Below are positions 56,883 to 64,000 of a stretch of DNA of 64,000 nt, piece by piece. The notes beneath the pieces are model-generated. The model was not told the origin of the DNA. It made no database searches and saw only the letters and a program-made list of their open reading frames with translations. Source of the DNA: Lactimicrobium massiliense. GTDB taxonomy: Bacteria > Bacillota_I > Bacilli_A > Erysipelotrichales > Erysipelotrichaceae. Made by a program: the position numbers and the translations under genes. The stretch is taken from positions 620,001 through 684,000 of the forward strand of contig NZ_OUNG01000001.1 of assembly GCF_900343155.1 (NCBI RefSeq), given 5' to 3'. Position 1 is the first letter of the stretch, and each line of letters begins with the position of its first letter.

Positions 56883-58729
56883 TGTGCCTCCATCCGGCGT
56901 ATCTCCGCCGCCGTCTCTTCATCAAATTCATGCATATCAGGCATCTTTCCCTCAACATTCTCATACAGCCAGTCCATTTCCAGAATCTGCTTTGCGTCCA
57001 GCATTCCTGTGCTGTTTCTGACATTGCCTTCCTGGTCCTTCAGCAAACCGCTGAAGATCGCAAAATCATCCCGGCGCAGACTGCAGCGCAGCGCATCCAC
57101 CAGCCGGAAAGAAGCAGGAGGCAGCTGATCAGAACAATGCAGATCAAGCACACCGGACCTGATACCCCACCACTGACTGTTGCGTCCGGGCTTTTCGCCC
57201 GCCAGAATGCCGCGGATCAGCTTTTCATAGAAAGCACCCCAGTTGCGCACAGGCGCGGCCAGATGAATCACTTTGCCGCCCTCTCTGCGGCAGAGCCCAT
57301 ATGCCGGTTCATCATTATCAGGATAAATCAGATCCCTGGCTGCATAGATTGAAATATGTTCCCGGGCAAGCAGGGCATTGCTGTCCGCATCCCTGCGGTC
57401 TGCCCAGATGGCCATGACAGACGCATCCGGCCTGATCATCTGGGCACCGATGGCAAACGCATTGAGCTCTGCAGCTGTACCATAGACAGGCGAAGGCACA
57501 ACATAGCCGATACGGCCTGATTCACTCAGCTGCCCAGCCAGCGCCCCCATCAGAAATTTCACTTCAAAATCACGGGTAGCATATGAATGCAGCGTATGAT
57601 TCTCCAGAAACAAGGAACAGTTGTATACCTGGATTTCCGGATGCAGAATCGCCTGGCGAAGAGCAGCTGTCCGCTGCAGAATACTGGTTGTAAAGATCAC
57701 CTGTGCTCCCTTTCCTGCCGCATCCGCAAAGGCCGCCTCCGTTAGTTCATCACTGCTGCAGCCGTCATACACCATCGTTCTGACAATGCCCTCAAACACA
57801 TTTTCAACATATATTCTGCCGATTTCATGATCAGATACCGCGCTGTCATTCTGCCGGACAGGATAGATAAAAGCTGCCCGCAGAGGATTTCTCTCACTGT
57901 AAACCGGGCTGAAATTCAGCAGGCTGAAACGCTTCTGTCTGGGATCTTCCGGCATCATCTGCACGCCGGCATCCGCTTCTGAGCGCAGAATCAGTTCTTT
58001 CTGCATGCCAATGATCCGGCGGGCAACAGAAGAACGGGAATAATCCAGAAGACTGTCAAACTGGTAGGTCAGAAGATAGAGAAGAAAGGCATCACTGGCA
58101 CAGAGAGAAACCTTGTCGCTCCTGATTTCCTGATAGACACTCTCAAAGCGGAAAAAGCCGCCCTGCACAGTATGAATCAGATCATCCGGCCAGGGCGTCA
58201 CAAGATCCCTGTCCAGCAGAGCCGCCAGACGCTTATAGCTGCCGGCCTTTGTAAACTGGATATTGTAGATCGGACAGACCCTGTAGAAGGACAGAAACTC
58301 TTCATAGACCGCCGGCATGTGATCGCTCATCACCCTGGTGACATCCGCCATGATGGAAGGATTGCCAAGATACTTCATCACCGACACACGCTTGTTGCCC
58401 TCCTGCACATAGAAGCGGCCAAGATATTCTCTGACCTGAACGGGATCGTCAATGCCATCTTCCGTCTGCACCTGATACACATTCATCCATTTGCGGGCGA
58501 ATTCAGTACTTTCCGCCATAACTGGCATATAATTGTCCGCAAATGAAACTGTCCGCATAGCCGTTACGGTTCCCGCTACCAGTGACAGCGGAATTTCCAT
58601 TACGCCAAGCGGCACCTGCCGGCAGGTGCCATGCACCAGTTCATCCAGTACCGGCAGCCCATGTCCGTGCCGAAGAGCCCGTTCTCCTTCCCGGCGGGCT
58701 TTCTGATACTCCTGCAGCGCATCGCTCAT
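56879..58729 (-). CDS. Cytoplasmic fusion of a ParB-like region with a BMP/PnrA-type binding domain
   Basis: A 616-residue protein without signal peptide. The N-terminal half contains a ParB/sulfiredoxin-like stretch (DPVQVREYLGRFYVQEGNKRVSVMKYL, about 96-122) and a mainly helical part to about 280. From about 285 a BMP (basic membrane protein/PnrA) periplasmic-binding fold follows: LRAAFIYPVRQNDSAVSDHEIGRIYVENVFEG, GAQVIFTTSILQRTAALRQAILHP, ALAGQLSESGRIGYVVPSP and ELNAFAIGAQMIRPDASVMAIWADR. BMP proteins normally bind nucleosides outside the cell; here the domain would be intracellular. GGAGG precedes ATG 58729 and TATAAT lies at 58759-58754. It is coupled to the downstream phosphoesterase. 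Confidence 0.8.
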   Translation of the reverse strand: MSDALQEYQKARREGERALRHGHGLPVLDELVHGTCRQVPLGVMEIPLSLVAGTVTAMRTVSFADNYMPVMAESTEFARKWMNVYQVQTEDGIDDPVQVREYLGRFYVQEGNKRVSVMKYLGNPSIMADVTRVMSDHMPAVYEEFLSFYRVCPIYNIQFTKAGSYKRLAALLDRDLVTPWPDDLIHTVQGGFFRFESVYQEIRSDKVSLCASDAFLLYLLTYQFDSLLDYSRSSVARRIIGMQKELILRSEADAGVQMMPEDPRQKRFSLLNFSPVYSERNPLRAAFIYPVRQNDSAVSDHEIGRIYVENVFEGIVRTMVYDGCSSDELTEAAFADAAGKGAQVIFTTSILQRTAALRQAILHPEIQVYNCSLFLENHTLHSYATRDFEVKFLMGALAGQLSESGRIGYVVPSPVYGTAAELNAFAIGAQMIRPDASVMAIWADRRDADSNALLAREHISIYAARDLIYPDNDEPAYGLCRREGGKVIHLAAPVRNWGAFYEKLIRGILAGEKPGRNSQWWGIRSGVLDLHCSDQLPPASFRLVDALRCSLRRDDFAIFSGLLKDQEGNVRNSTGMLDAKQILEMDWLYENVEGKMPDMHEFDEETAAEIRRMEAQ

Positions 58730-58753
58730 CTCTTTCCCCTCCTTGCACAGTCA

Positions 58754-58759
58754 ATTATA
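58754..58759 (-). promoter_or_regulatory. -10 box of the BMP-fusion/phosphoesterase operon
   Basis: A perfect TATAAT on the minus strand, placed between the upstream terminator and the ribosome site, 24 bases before the start codon. Confidence 0.6.
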
Positions 58760-58760
58760 A

Positions 58761-58791
58761 GAAAACAAAAAGATGGCTGTACACCATCTTT
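58761..58791 (-). terminator. Terminator of the PDZ protein gene
   Basis: AAAGATGG and CCATCTTT pair over a short loop; TTGTTTTC follows on the minus strand. Confidence 0.75.
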
Positions 58792-58812
58792 CCGCCAATG
58801 CATCTTTCTTCT

Positions 58813-59619
58813 TCAGGCTTTCTGATTATCCTGCGAAGCAACACTGTTCTTCGAAATCAGAGTCACATCCGCCGTTACTTCCTGACCATCACGCTTCAAA
58901 GTCAGTGTTACCGTATCACCAACATCCTTGCCGGCGATATATTCTGCCAGTGCGCTGACACCAGTGACCTCCGTATTGTCCGCTTTGACAATGCGGTCGC
59001 CAACCTTGACGCCGGCATCTGCCGCATTGGATCCATCGGCAATCGATACAACGTAAACACCGCCTTCCTGATCATCTGAAGCCTGTACCTGCTGCACCGT
59101 AATGCCAAGAGCAGCCTGAGACGCAAACGGATTGTCAGAATCATCCTCATCGCCATCCGCACCCTGGGTACTCTGTGCCGGGGCCTTGTCAGAACCATCA
59201 TCCCATTGCTCAGGCAGCTGGCCAAATATCTTCTCCAGATCATCCCGGTCAGAAGAAGCTGTCTGCTTCTGCGCATGGCCAGGGCCTATATAATTGGCAG
59301 TCACACCGCCCAGAAAGCCACAGCCAAAGCACAGCACGCAGATACCGGCAATCTGCCAGATCTTCCTGTGGCTGCCTTTCTTCTTTGCAGGTTTTGCAGG
59401 CTGCGGCGATTCCGCCTTCACATCATCCGGCTTTGATTCCGCTTGATCTTTCCTGTTTTCCTGGTCAGCCTGCTTCTGCTGCTCTGCTATTTCTGTATTC
59501 TGCGGTGCAGCACTTTTCTTTTCCGATGCCGCAGGTGATGAAACTTCTTTTTCAGCAGATGACGCATCCCTGCTTTCTTCACCTGCATTGTTCTTTTCGT
59601 TGTCTTTGCTTTCTGACAT
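58813..59619 (-). CDS. Membrane-anchored PDZ protein without protease domain
   Basis: A 268-residue protein. Residues 1-85 form a highly charged Ala/Lys/Glu/Gln-rich cytoplasmic tail (AEQQKQADQENRKDQAE). A single membrane helix (IWQIAGICVLCFGCGFLGGVTANYI, about 87-111) follows, then a disordered acidic linker and an HtrA-like PDZ domain (about 165-255: LGITVQQVQASDDQEGGVYVVSIADGSNAADAGVKVGDRIVKADNTEVTG). The layout copies HtrA/DegP of Firmicutes, but the roughly 200-residue trypsin domain is missing. It may present or compete for unfolded substrates. AAGGAG lies about nine bases before ATG 59619; a terminator follows the gene. Confidence 0.85.
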   Translation of the reverse strand: MSESKDNEKNNAGEESRDASSAEKEVSSPAASEKKSAAPQNTEIAEQQKQADQENRKDQAESKPDDVKAESPQPAKPAKKKGSHRKIWQIAGICVLCFGCGFLGGVTANYIGPGHAQKQTASSDRDDLEKIFGQLPEQWDDGSDKAPAQSTQGADGDEDDSDNPFASQAALGITVQQVQASDDQEGGVYVVSIADGSNAADAGVKVGDRIVKADNTEVTGVSALAEYIAGKDVGDTVTLTLKRDGQEVTADVTLISKNSVASQDNQKA

Positions 59620-59712
59620 GTCACTCACTCCTTCCATGTTTGCATACCCATGGTAACCCCTCTTTGTGAACTCTGTCTGAACAGCAGCGGAAACAATGGC
59701 GATATCCGCATC

Positions 59713-60771
59713 TTACTGCAGCTTCATATCACCGTCTTTGATCCAGCCGAAATGCTCTTCCAGGCGGCAGAACACCACAGACAGCAGTGCCGGCAGAACA
59801 AAGCAGATCAATGCCATTCCCAGCCAGTCCATGCCGGTAATGCCGGTCTTTGCGCCATTGGCAATATCACTGACCCAGCCGGAATAGATGCCGATCTGCC
59901 CGACAAAGCCGCAGGTACCCATGCCGGAAGAAACTGCCGGTCCATTATTCTGCAGATGGAACACGCATGTGGCCAGTGGGCCAGTGATGGCACTGGCAAG
60001 GATCGGAGGCAGCCAGATCCGCGGGTTTTTGATGATATTGGGCATCTGCAGCATGCTTGTGCCAATGCCCTGGGATACCAGTCCGCCCACGCCGTTTTCA
60101 CGGAAAGACATCACGGCAAAGCCGATCATCTGTGCACAGCATCCGGCAACTGCGGCACCTCCGGCAAGCCCGGTCAGAGAAAGCGCAGCACAGATCGCTG
60201 CAGAAGAGATCGGCAGGGTTAAAGCAATGCCGGTTATTACTGCTACAATCATGCCCATAACAAATGGCTGCTGTTCCGTTGCCCACATGATGATGGAGCC
60301 AAGTGAGGAAGCAGCAGCACCGATTGCCGGTGCCCAAAGCATGCTGAGGCCGGCACCGACAATCAGAGTGACTGCCGGCGTAACCAGAATGTCAATTTTT
60401 GTTTCACCAGAGACAAGCTTGCCGCATTCTGTTGCAATAATAGCAATGATATAGACAGCCAGAGGACCGCCGGCGCCGCCCAGCTTATTGGCTGCTGCAC
60501 CAACGCCCACCATCGTAAACAGAACAAGCTGCGGCGCATGCAGTGCAAACGCAATCGAAGCAGCCATGGCCGCCCCGGCAGCCCCTGAAGCATAGGCGCC
60601 AATATCCGAAAGAAAACCAAGATGGAGCTGTGTTCCTGCCGTAGACAGAATCGTACCAATCAGCAGGGAAGCAAACAATCCTTTCGCCATAGCACCCATC
60701 GCATCAATCAGATAGCGATCCGCTGAGAACACAATATCCTTGCTGGCAAGATATTCCCTTACTTTTTCCAT
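59713..60771 (-). CDS. PTS-IIC-like membrane protein (PTS_EIIC_2 family)
   Basis: A 352-residue integral membrane protein with about nine to ten helices, matching the PTS_EIIC_2 family, which usually stands alone without IIA/IIB domains. Landmarks: MEKVREYLASKDIVFSADRYLIDAMGAMAKGLFASLLIGTILS at the start, GGAGGPLAVYIIAIIATECGKLVSGETKIDILVTP (about 98-132) and NIIKNPRIWLPPILASAITGPLATCVF (about 243-269). The substrate is unknown, and its role may be transport or regulation. AAGGAG precedes the ATG. Two identical-core palindromes lie about 55 and 77 bases upstream, in the promoter region. Confidence 0.82.
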   Translation of the reverse strand: MEKVREYLASKDIVFSADRYLIDAMGAMAKGLFASLLIGTILSTAGTQLHLGFLSDIGAYASGAAGAAMAASIAFALHAPQLVLFTMVGVGAAANKLGGAGGPLAVYIIAIIATECGKLVSGETKIDILVTPAVTLIVGAGLSMLWAPAIGAAASSLGSIIMWATEQQPFVMGMIVAVITGIALTLPISSAAICAALSLTGLAGGAAVAGCCAQMIGFAVMSFRENGVGGLVSQGIGTSMLQMPNIIKNPRIWLPPILASAITGPLATCVFHLQNNGPAVSSGMGTCGFVGQIGIYSGWVSDIANGAKTGITGMDWLGMALICFVLPALLSVVFCRLEEHFGWIKDGDMKLQ

Positions 60772-60824
60772 ATATCCCTCTCCTTTTCAGCATGTTCCGT
60801 TATACAACCTGCTCATGCATTTGT

Positions 60825-60863
60825 ATAGTCATCATGACTATTATTTATTGTCATCATGACTAT
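60825..60863. promoter_or_regulatory. Twin palindromic operators upstream of the PTS-IIC-like gene
   Basis: ATAGTCATCATGACTAT (60825-60841) is a perfect palindrome around one base. A second copy, ATTGTCATCATGACTAT (60847-60863), differs at one position. Their centres are 22 bases apart, about two helical turns, as for a regulator binding cooperatively on one face. The size fits MarR- or GntR-type sites; the regulator is not identified. Confidence 0.7.
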
Positions 60864-60995
60864 ATCTTTGAAAAGGGATTCATTTTCCAAGCTCAGCCAT
60901 GCTCTTCCCTATGCCAGGCCCAAAAAATCATTCTGAAAATTCTGCACTGGCTTTCATCAAAAAAAGAAAAAAGCATGCAGATGTGCAAAGCATCA

Positions 60996-62195
60996 TCATG
61001 CTTTGACAGGCACCCTGCTGCTCATGAAAAGTACAATCGTCCCGCCTGTCACGCACAGCACAAAGCAAAGCAGAACAAGCAGGTGCGGTCCGAAAGCATC
61101 CAGAACCATGCCTCCGCTGACATTGGCAATAATGCCGGAAGCCGTCATCATGACCGTAAACATAGACTGCCCTTTGACCGCCTCTCCCGCTTTCATCCTT
61201 TCACCGGTGTACTGTACAATAGCCGGATAAAACAGTCCGTAAGCAATAAATGACAGTGCCTGTGATACATAAACAAGCGCAACATTACCGGCAGCCAGCA
61301 CAAGCAGTGACTTCAGCATGAAGCCAGCCATCGAAATCTGCAGGGCACGGGCAGATGAAACCTTCTTCCGCAGCCAGTCAAAGCTCACCATTGCAGGAAT
61401 CTCCATGGCAGCGCCAAGTGCAAACAGATTGCCCATATCCTTTACAGTACCTCCAAGAGGCGTAATGATCTGCAGCATAAATGATCCGATAATATAGTTG
61501 TAGTAATACATGATCATGATGCCGATATTCAGAACAAGGAATGCCTTGTTGTTTCTGATGAAATCCCTGAGGGTGATGCGTTCTTCCTCCTTTTTCTCAA
61601 CCGTTTTGCTGCCATGCAGAAAACCCATGTGGTGCCTGAGCAGAAACAGGCTGGCAAGCAAAAGGGCAAGCGAGAAAATGGTAGAGCCGGGAATGGAATT
61701 GATGCCCATACGCTCTGTCACCACCCCAAGTGCGGCAGTCATAATGGCATACAGAAGAGAGCCCGCCGCCCGGCACAGGCCAAAATTCAGATGAATGCCG
61801 TAGCCTTCAATCTGAAAGACGAGGGCATTGACAAGCGGCGGCATCACCAGATCAAAGACAAGGGCAAGCATATAGCAGACAAACAATGCCACAGTGTGAC
61901 CGCGCAGCACCATCAGAATGATGCACATCAGACCAGTCAGAAAAGAAAAAAGAGAGATCAGCTGGGTCAGTGTAATCTTTTTTGTCCTGTCAGCGAAATC
62001 GGCAAGCCCCGGTGAAAACAGAACCGTTAACAGATTTGCCCCGGACATAACCAGGCCAACCTCCGTATTGGAAAAGCCATTGGCCAGCAGAAACACCGAA
62101 ATAAAAGCACCGATGCCGGCATACATTGTCGAATAGAATCCCTGTACTCCGGCATAGTCAATCGTAAGCAATGCTTTCAGCTTCTTTGCATTCAT
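60996..62195 (-). CDS. MFS transporter (LacY/nucleoside-permease-like)
   Basis: Twelve-helix major facilitator of 399 residues. It opens LKALLTIDYAGVQGFYSTMYAGIGAFISVFLLANGFSNTEVGLVMS, the usual start of the MFS_1-like/oligosaccharide-symporter group. The inter-helix loop SPGLADFADRTKKITLTQ (about 60-77) holds the MFS signature region in weak form. A central loop (about 195-215, HGSKTVEKKEEERITLRDFIRNNK) separates the halves. AAAGGGGGG precedes the ATG. The cargo is unknown. It lies upstream of the PTS-IIC-like gene on the same strand, but more than 200 bases with operators separate them. Confidence 0.88.
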   Translation of the reverse strand: MNAKKLKALLTIDYAGVQGFYSTMYAGIGAFISVFLLANGFSNTEVGLVMSGANLLTVLFSPGLADFADRTKKITLTQLISLFSFLTGLMCIILMVLRGHTVALFVCYMLALVFDLVMPPLVNALVFQIEGYGIHLNFGLCRAAGSLLYAIMTAALGVVTERMGINSIPGSTIFSLALLLASLFLLRHHMGFLHGSKTVEKKEEERITLRDFIRNNKAFLVLNIGIMIMYYYNYIIGSFMLQIITPLGGTVKDMGNLFALGAAMEIPAMVSFDWLRKKVSSARALQISMAGFMLKSLLVLAAGNVALVYVSQALSFIAYGLFYPAIVQYTGERMKAGEAVKGQSMFTVMMTASGIIANVSGGMVLDAFGPHLLVLLCFVLCVTGGTIVLFMSSRVPVKA

Positions 62196-62261
62196 TCTGT
62201 ACCCCCCTTTATCATCGCTGACTTATCGTATCACACGCCGCAGACGCGTGTAATACATGTG

Positions 62262-62984
62262 TCAGTGCTTCTGCACATCCCCATAGCATTCAGAATAACG
62301 TGCCATAAAAGAAGGCTGTTCACCATGCACATACAAATGAGAAATGTCCCCGAACTTGCTGATCCGGAACGATGCCGTTCCCTGTTCGCGTTCCTCCGTC
62401 CATACTTCCGTCACACTCGTTGGCGCAGCACAAAAGCCATGCCACAGAACCATCGGTGAAACATTCAGCAAATGGCTGAGCAGAACACACTCCAGCCCAA
62501 AATGGCAGAACAGTGCAATCGTCTCATGACTGCTGTCAACAGCATCATAAAGATAGCCGTCCCGCCGATAGCCATGCTTTTCCAGAAGCGCATCAAAACA
62601 TGCAATCACATGATCATACTTTTCCTTCAGATCAGCCTGCTCAAAAGCAGGGTTCTGCGTCCAGCATTCCTTGTCAAAGAAGCGCTCATCCTTCACCCAT
62701 ACCGATGGGATCCAGTCCCACGGACGGGTTGGTACCGTATCGCCCGTATGAATCACCGGTACCTGAAATTCCCGCAGCCAGTCCAGCGTTTCCGCTTCAC
62801 GATTCATTGCCTGCAATGTACAGGAAGCTGTCTGCTGTGCCCTGCCCATCGGTGACACATAGAACCAGTCAATCTGTTCCTTCGCAAGCCGTTTGGCCAG
62901 ATACTGTGCCTCACGCCATCCCTTTTCTGTCAGACAATCATGTGCATAATCCGGTTCCCCATGACGAATGATCAGTATTCGCAT
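62262..62984 (-). CDS. Histidine phosphatase family protein (second paralog)
   Basis: A 240-residue phosphatase of the phosphoglycerate-mutase-like superfamily. The catalytic motif is IIRHGEPDYAHDCLTEKGWREA (residues 5-26), with the phosphohistidine in RHGE. YVSPMGRAQQTA (about 43-54) supplies the second arginine. The later histidine is in ALFCHFGLE (about 168-176), with Phe replacing the usual Gly after His. The insert DWLREFQVPVIHTGDTVPTRPWDWIPSVW (about 78-106) is unlike simple GpmB proteins. GGGAGG precedes the ATG. Substrate unknown. Confidence 0.88.
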   Translation of the reverse strand: MRILIIRHGEPDYAHDCLTEKGWREAQYLAKRLAKEQIDWFYVSPMGRAQQTASCTLQAMNREAETLDWLREFQVPVIHTGDTVPTRPWDWIPSVWVKDERFFDKECWTQNPAFEQADLKEKYDHVIACFDALLEKHGYRRDGYLYDAVDSSHETIALFCHFGLECVLLSHLLNVSPMVLWHGFCAAPTSVTEVWTEEREQGTASFRISKFGDISHLYVHGEQPSFMARYSECYGDVQKH

Positions 62985-63004
62985 TTCTTTTCCTCCCTTT
63001 CACG

Positions 63005-63033
63005 TTGAAAACAACATTCTCCTCGATTATAAT
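63005..63033 (+). promoter_or_regulatory. Promoter of tRNA-Thr
   Basis: TTGAAA (63005-63010), 17 bases, perfect TATAAT (63028-63033), 16 bases before the tRNA 5' end. Confidence 0.8.
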
Positions 63034-63049
63034 ATCAAAGCTGTCACTT

Positions 63050-63122
63050 GCCGACTTAGCTCAGTTGGTAGAGCAACTCATTCGTAATGAGTAGGTCGTT
63101 GGTTCGATTCCGATAGTCGGCA
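63050..63122 (+). tRNA. tRNA-Thr (anticodon CGT)
   Basis: Acceptor arms GCCGACT and AGTCGGC pair fully, discriminator A. The anticodon stem ACTCA/TGAGT holds TTCGTAA, reading CGT. D-arm TAGCTCAGTTGGTAGAGC and T-arm with GGTTCGATTCC are canonical. CCA is not encoded. Confidence 0.96.
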
Positions 63123-63128
63123 CCTCAC

Positions 63129-63158
63129 AAAGCCCTTGTCTCAGGGCTTTTCTTTTTT
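63129..63158 (+). terminator. Terminator of tRNA-Thr
   Basis: AAAGCCCT and AGGGCTTT arms with a short loop, followed by TCTTTTTT. Confidence 0.85.
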
Positions 63159-63175
63159 CTGCCCATCCAATTTGT

Positions 63176-63204
63176 TTGATGCTTCATTTTGTTTTACTTA
63201 TACT
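63176..63204 (+). promoter_or_regulatory. Promoter of the second Crp/Fnr gene (leaderless arrangement)
   Basis: TTGATG (63176-63181), exactly 17 bases, TATACT (63199-63204), six bases, ATG 63211. No ribosome-binding site is present. Confidence 0.75.
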
Positions 63205-63210
63205 AATGAT

Positions 63211-63906
63211 ATGGATATTGACCATGAATGCCCCTATCGGGCAAAAAAAGAGTACTGCACACATTCCATCCGGCTGTTTCAGAAGCTGCCAGAAGAAGAT
63301 CAGGCATTTCTGGTTGAAAATGCCAGGCATATACAGCGTCCCAAAGGGACCATTCTGGCAGAAGAGAACAGTGAAATCAATGCCATTCTGATCATCCGCA
63401 GCGGTAAAGTCAAAACGAGACGGATTGACACAAACGGTGAAGAGCATATTCTTGATGTCCTTCATGACGGTCAGGCAATCTGGCATGGCATGTTTCTGGA
63501 AGATCACATCTATCACTACGATGTCGTTGCTCTCACCGATGTCTCTCTCTGTCTGATCCAGCGCGAAGATTTCCTGTCAACGCTGGCCGCACACCCCACC
63601 ACAGCATTGTATCTGATAGAGATGCTGTCAACTGAACTGCAGGATGCCAATGAGAAGGCATACCTGCTGTCCCTGCATGCCATGGATGACAGGGTAGGAC
63701 AGTTTCTGCTGTTCCGGGATGCCCGCTGCATTGGCAAAGAGATTGAACTCAAGCTGGAAGATATTGCCGCCTCCATCAGTCTGCGTCCAGAAACTGTATC
63801 CCGCGTGATTGCAAAGTTTGAAAAAGCAGGTGCTGTGAAACGGCTGGGGCGCGGAAAACTGCTCGTCAGTGACCGTGAAAAGCTGCGCGCGCTTGCCCAC
63901 GCTTAG
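63211..63906 (+). CDS. Crp/Fnr family transcriptional regulator (second)
   Basis: A 231-residue regulator. The beta-barrel sensing domain covers about 25-125 (QRPKGTILAEENSEINAILIIRSGKVKTRRIDTNGEEHILDVLHDGQAIWHGMFLED). The winged helix-turn-helix covers about 175-225 (LKLEDIAASISLRPETVSRVIAKFEKAGAVKRLGRGKLLV). The N-terminal DIDHECPYRAKKEYCTHSI has Cys7 and Cys16 but not a full FNR cluster set. ATG 63211 fits both a family-like start and the six-base distance to a TATACT box. An upstream frame extends into the tRNA terminator and is rejected. Its last bases overlap the end of a convergent amidohydrolase gene. Confidence 0.92.
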   Translation: MDIDHECPYRAKKEYCTHSIRLFQKLPEEDQAFLVENARHIQRPKGTILAEENSEINAILIIRSGKVKTRRIDTNGEEHILDVLHDGQAIWHGMFLEDHIYHYDVVALTDVSLCLIQREDFLSTLAAHPTTALYLIEMLSTELQDANEKAYLLSLHAMDDRVGQFLLFRDARCIGKEIELKLEDIAASISLRPETVSRVIAKFEKAGAVKRLGRGKLLVSDREKLRALAHA

Positions 63907-64000
63907 AGACCCTGATAATAGTTCTTTGCTGTCACTATGCCATCCTGCATCATGATCTTTCCTCTGGCAATCACACTGTCAAGAGAAAGATCATCTTTTA
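63903..64000 (-). CDS. C-terminus of an IadA-like amidohydrolase (isoaspartyl dipeptidase type), cut by window edge
   Basis: The minus-strand frame entering at 64000 reads DDLSLDSVIARGKIMMQDGIVTAKNYYQGL and ends in TAA at 63903-63905. This matches the last strand region of beta-aspartyl dipeptidases and related amidohydrolases (pattern V.ARGK.MM.DG). The catalytic part lies outside the window, so the exact family is tentative. It converges with the Crp/Fnr gene, sharing the stop-codon bases. Confidence 0.6.
   Translation of the reverse strand, partial: KDDLSLDSVIARGKIMMQDGIVTAKNYYQGL

Noticed and set aside
60825-60863. Possible start of a CRISPR array
   Set aside because: Only two repeat units, each itself palindromic, with a 5-base gap; spacers are absent. 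An operator pair explains it better.

Overview
The window reads as chromosomal DNA of a low-to-mid GC Firmicute (Bacillota). A fermentative gut anaerobe related to the Erysipelotrichia is my best guess, from the overall look of the proteins rather than from any marker search. Supporting signs are ftsE/ftsX, YitT-type membrane proteins, a T-box riboswitch, a LtaS-type sulfatase, cre-like operators, a hybrid-cluster-protein operon and lipoproteins with lipoboxes. No phage or plasmid backbone is visible. Most genes lie on the minus strand.

Layout. 1-3.5 kb: end of the ftsE-ftsX region, yitT, a VanZ-like gene and ybaK. 3.5-6.7 kb: an ABC importer (lipoprotein, permease, ATPase) behind a T-box leader whose specifier codon reads UGG, so it is probably a tryptophan importer. 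6.8-9.3 kb: a class II aldolase / MtnA-like isomerase / DeoD operon that could form a compact 5'-deoxynucleoside or nucleoside salvage route ending in DHAP. 9.3-11.7 kb: a complete ISL3-family element with an 8-bp target duplication, placed between deoD and its terminator, beside a decayed IS1595-like transposase. 12-17.6 kb: a phosphatase, an acetyltransferase, and an overlapping operon of a TetM-like ribosomal GTPase fused to a NYN/YacP-like nuclease, a GNAT acetyltransferase and a MATE exporter. 17.7-19.5 kb: an IS605-type element with intact TnpB and a TnpA lacking its HUH motif.

19.6-24.6 kb: a two-component system and a polar amino-acid ABC importer. 24.7-31.4 kb: a LtaS-like sulfatase, trxB, a small leaderless ORF, an IS1634-like fragment, yqeY, chorismate mutase, and an ATP-grasp/esterase pair. 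31.4-42.3 kb: tRNAs (Leu, Ala, Val) and a maltodextrin/glycogen region (glgP, AraC regulator, malQ, malG, malF, malE, HAD phosphatase) with matching LacI/CcpA-type operators. 42.3-48 kb: a nitrosative/oxidative-stress island (hcp, cupin, an unknown protein, a DUF1858 protein, a Crp/Fnr regulator and a DUF1858-DUF438-hemerythrin-PAS protein), with the same palindrome in front of both transcription units. 48-64 kb: an alpha-hydroxy-acid oxidase, an L,D-transpeptidase, a large EAL protein, a recombinase-like protein lacking catalytic residues, a lipoprotein, a phosphoesterase with a cytoplasmic BMP-domain protein, a protease-less PDZ membrane protein, a PTS-IIC-like protein with twin operators, an MFS carrier, tRNA-Thr, a second Crp/Fnr regulator, and the end of an IadA-like gene.

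A recurring feature is promoters whose -10 box lies 6-7 nt before the start codon with no Shine-Dalgarno sequence (yitT, aldolase, a 49-aa ORF, AraC, the 51-kb YitT-like gene, the second Crp gene). This suggests leaderless mRNAs are common here. The best candidates for little-described biology are the TetM-like/NYN fusion operon, the kinase-free DHAP-yielding operon, the unknown member of the hcp operon, the ATP-grasp/esterase pair and the ParB-like/BMP fusion. All functions are read from sequence motifs; no database search was possible.
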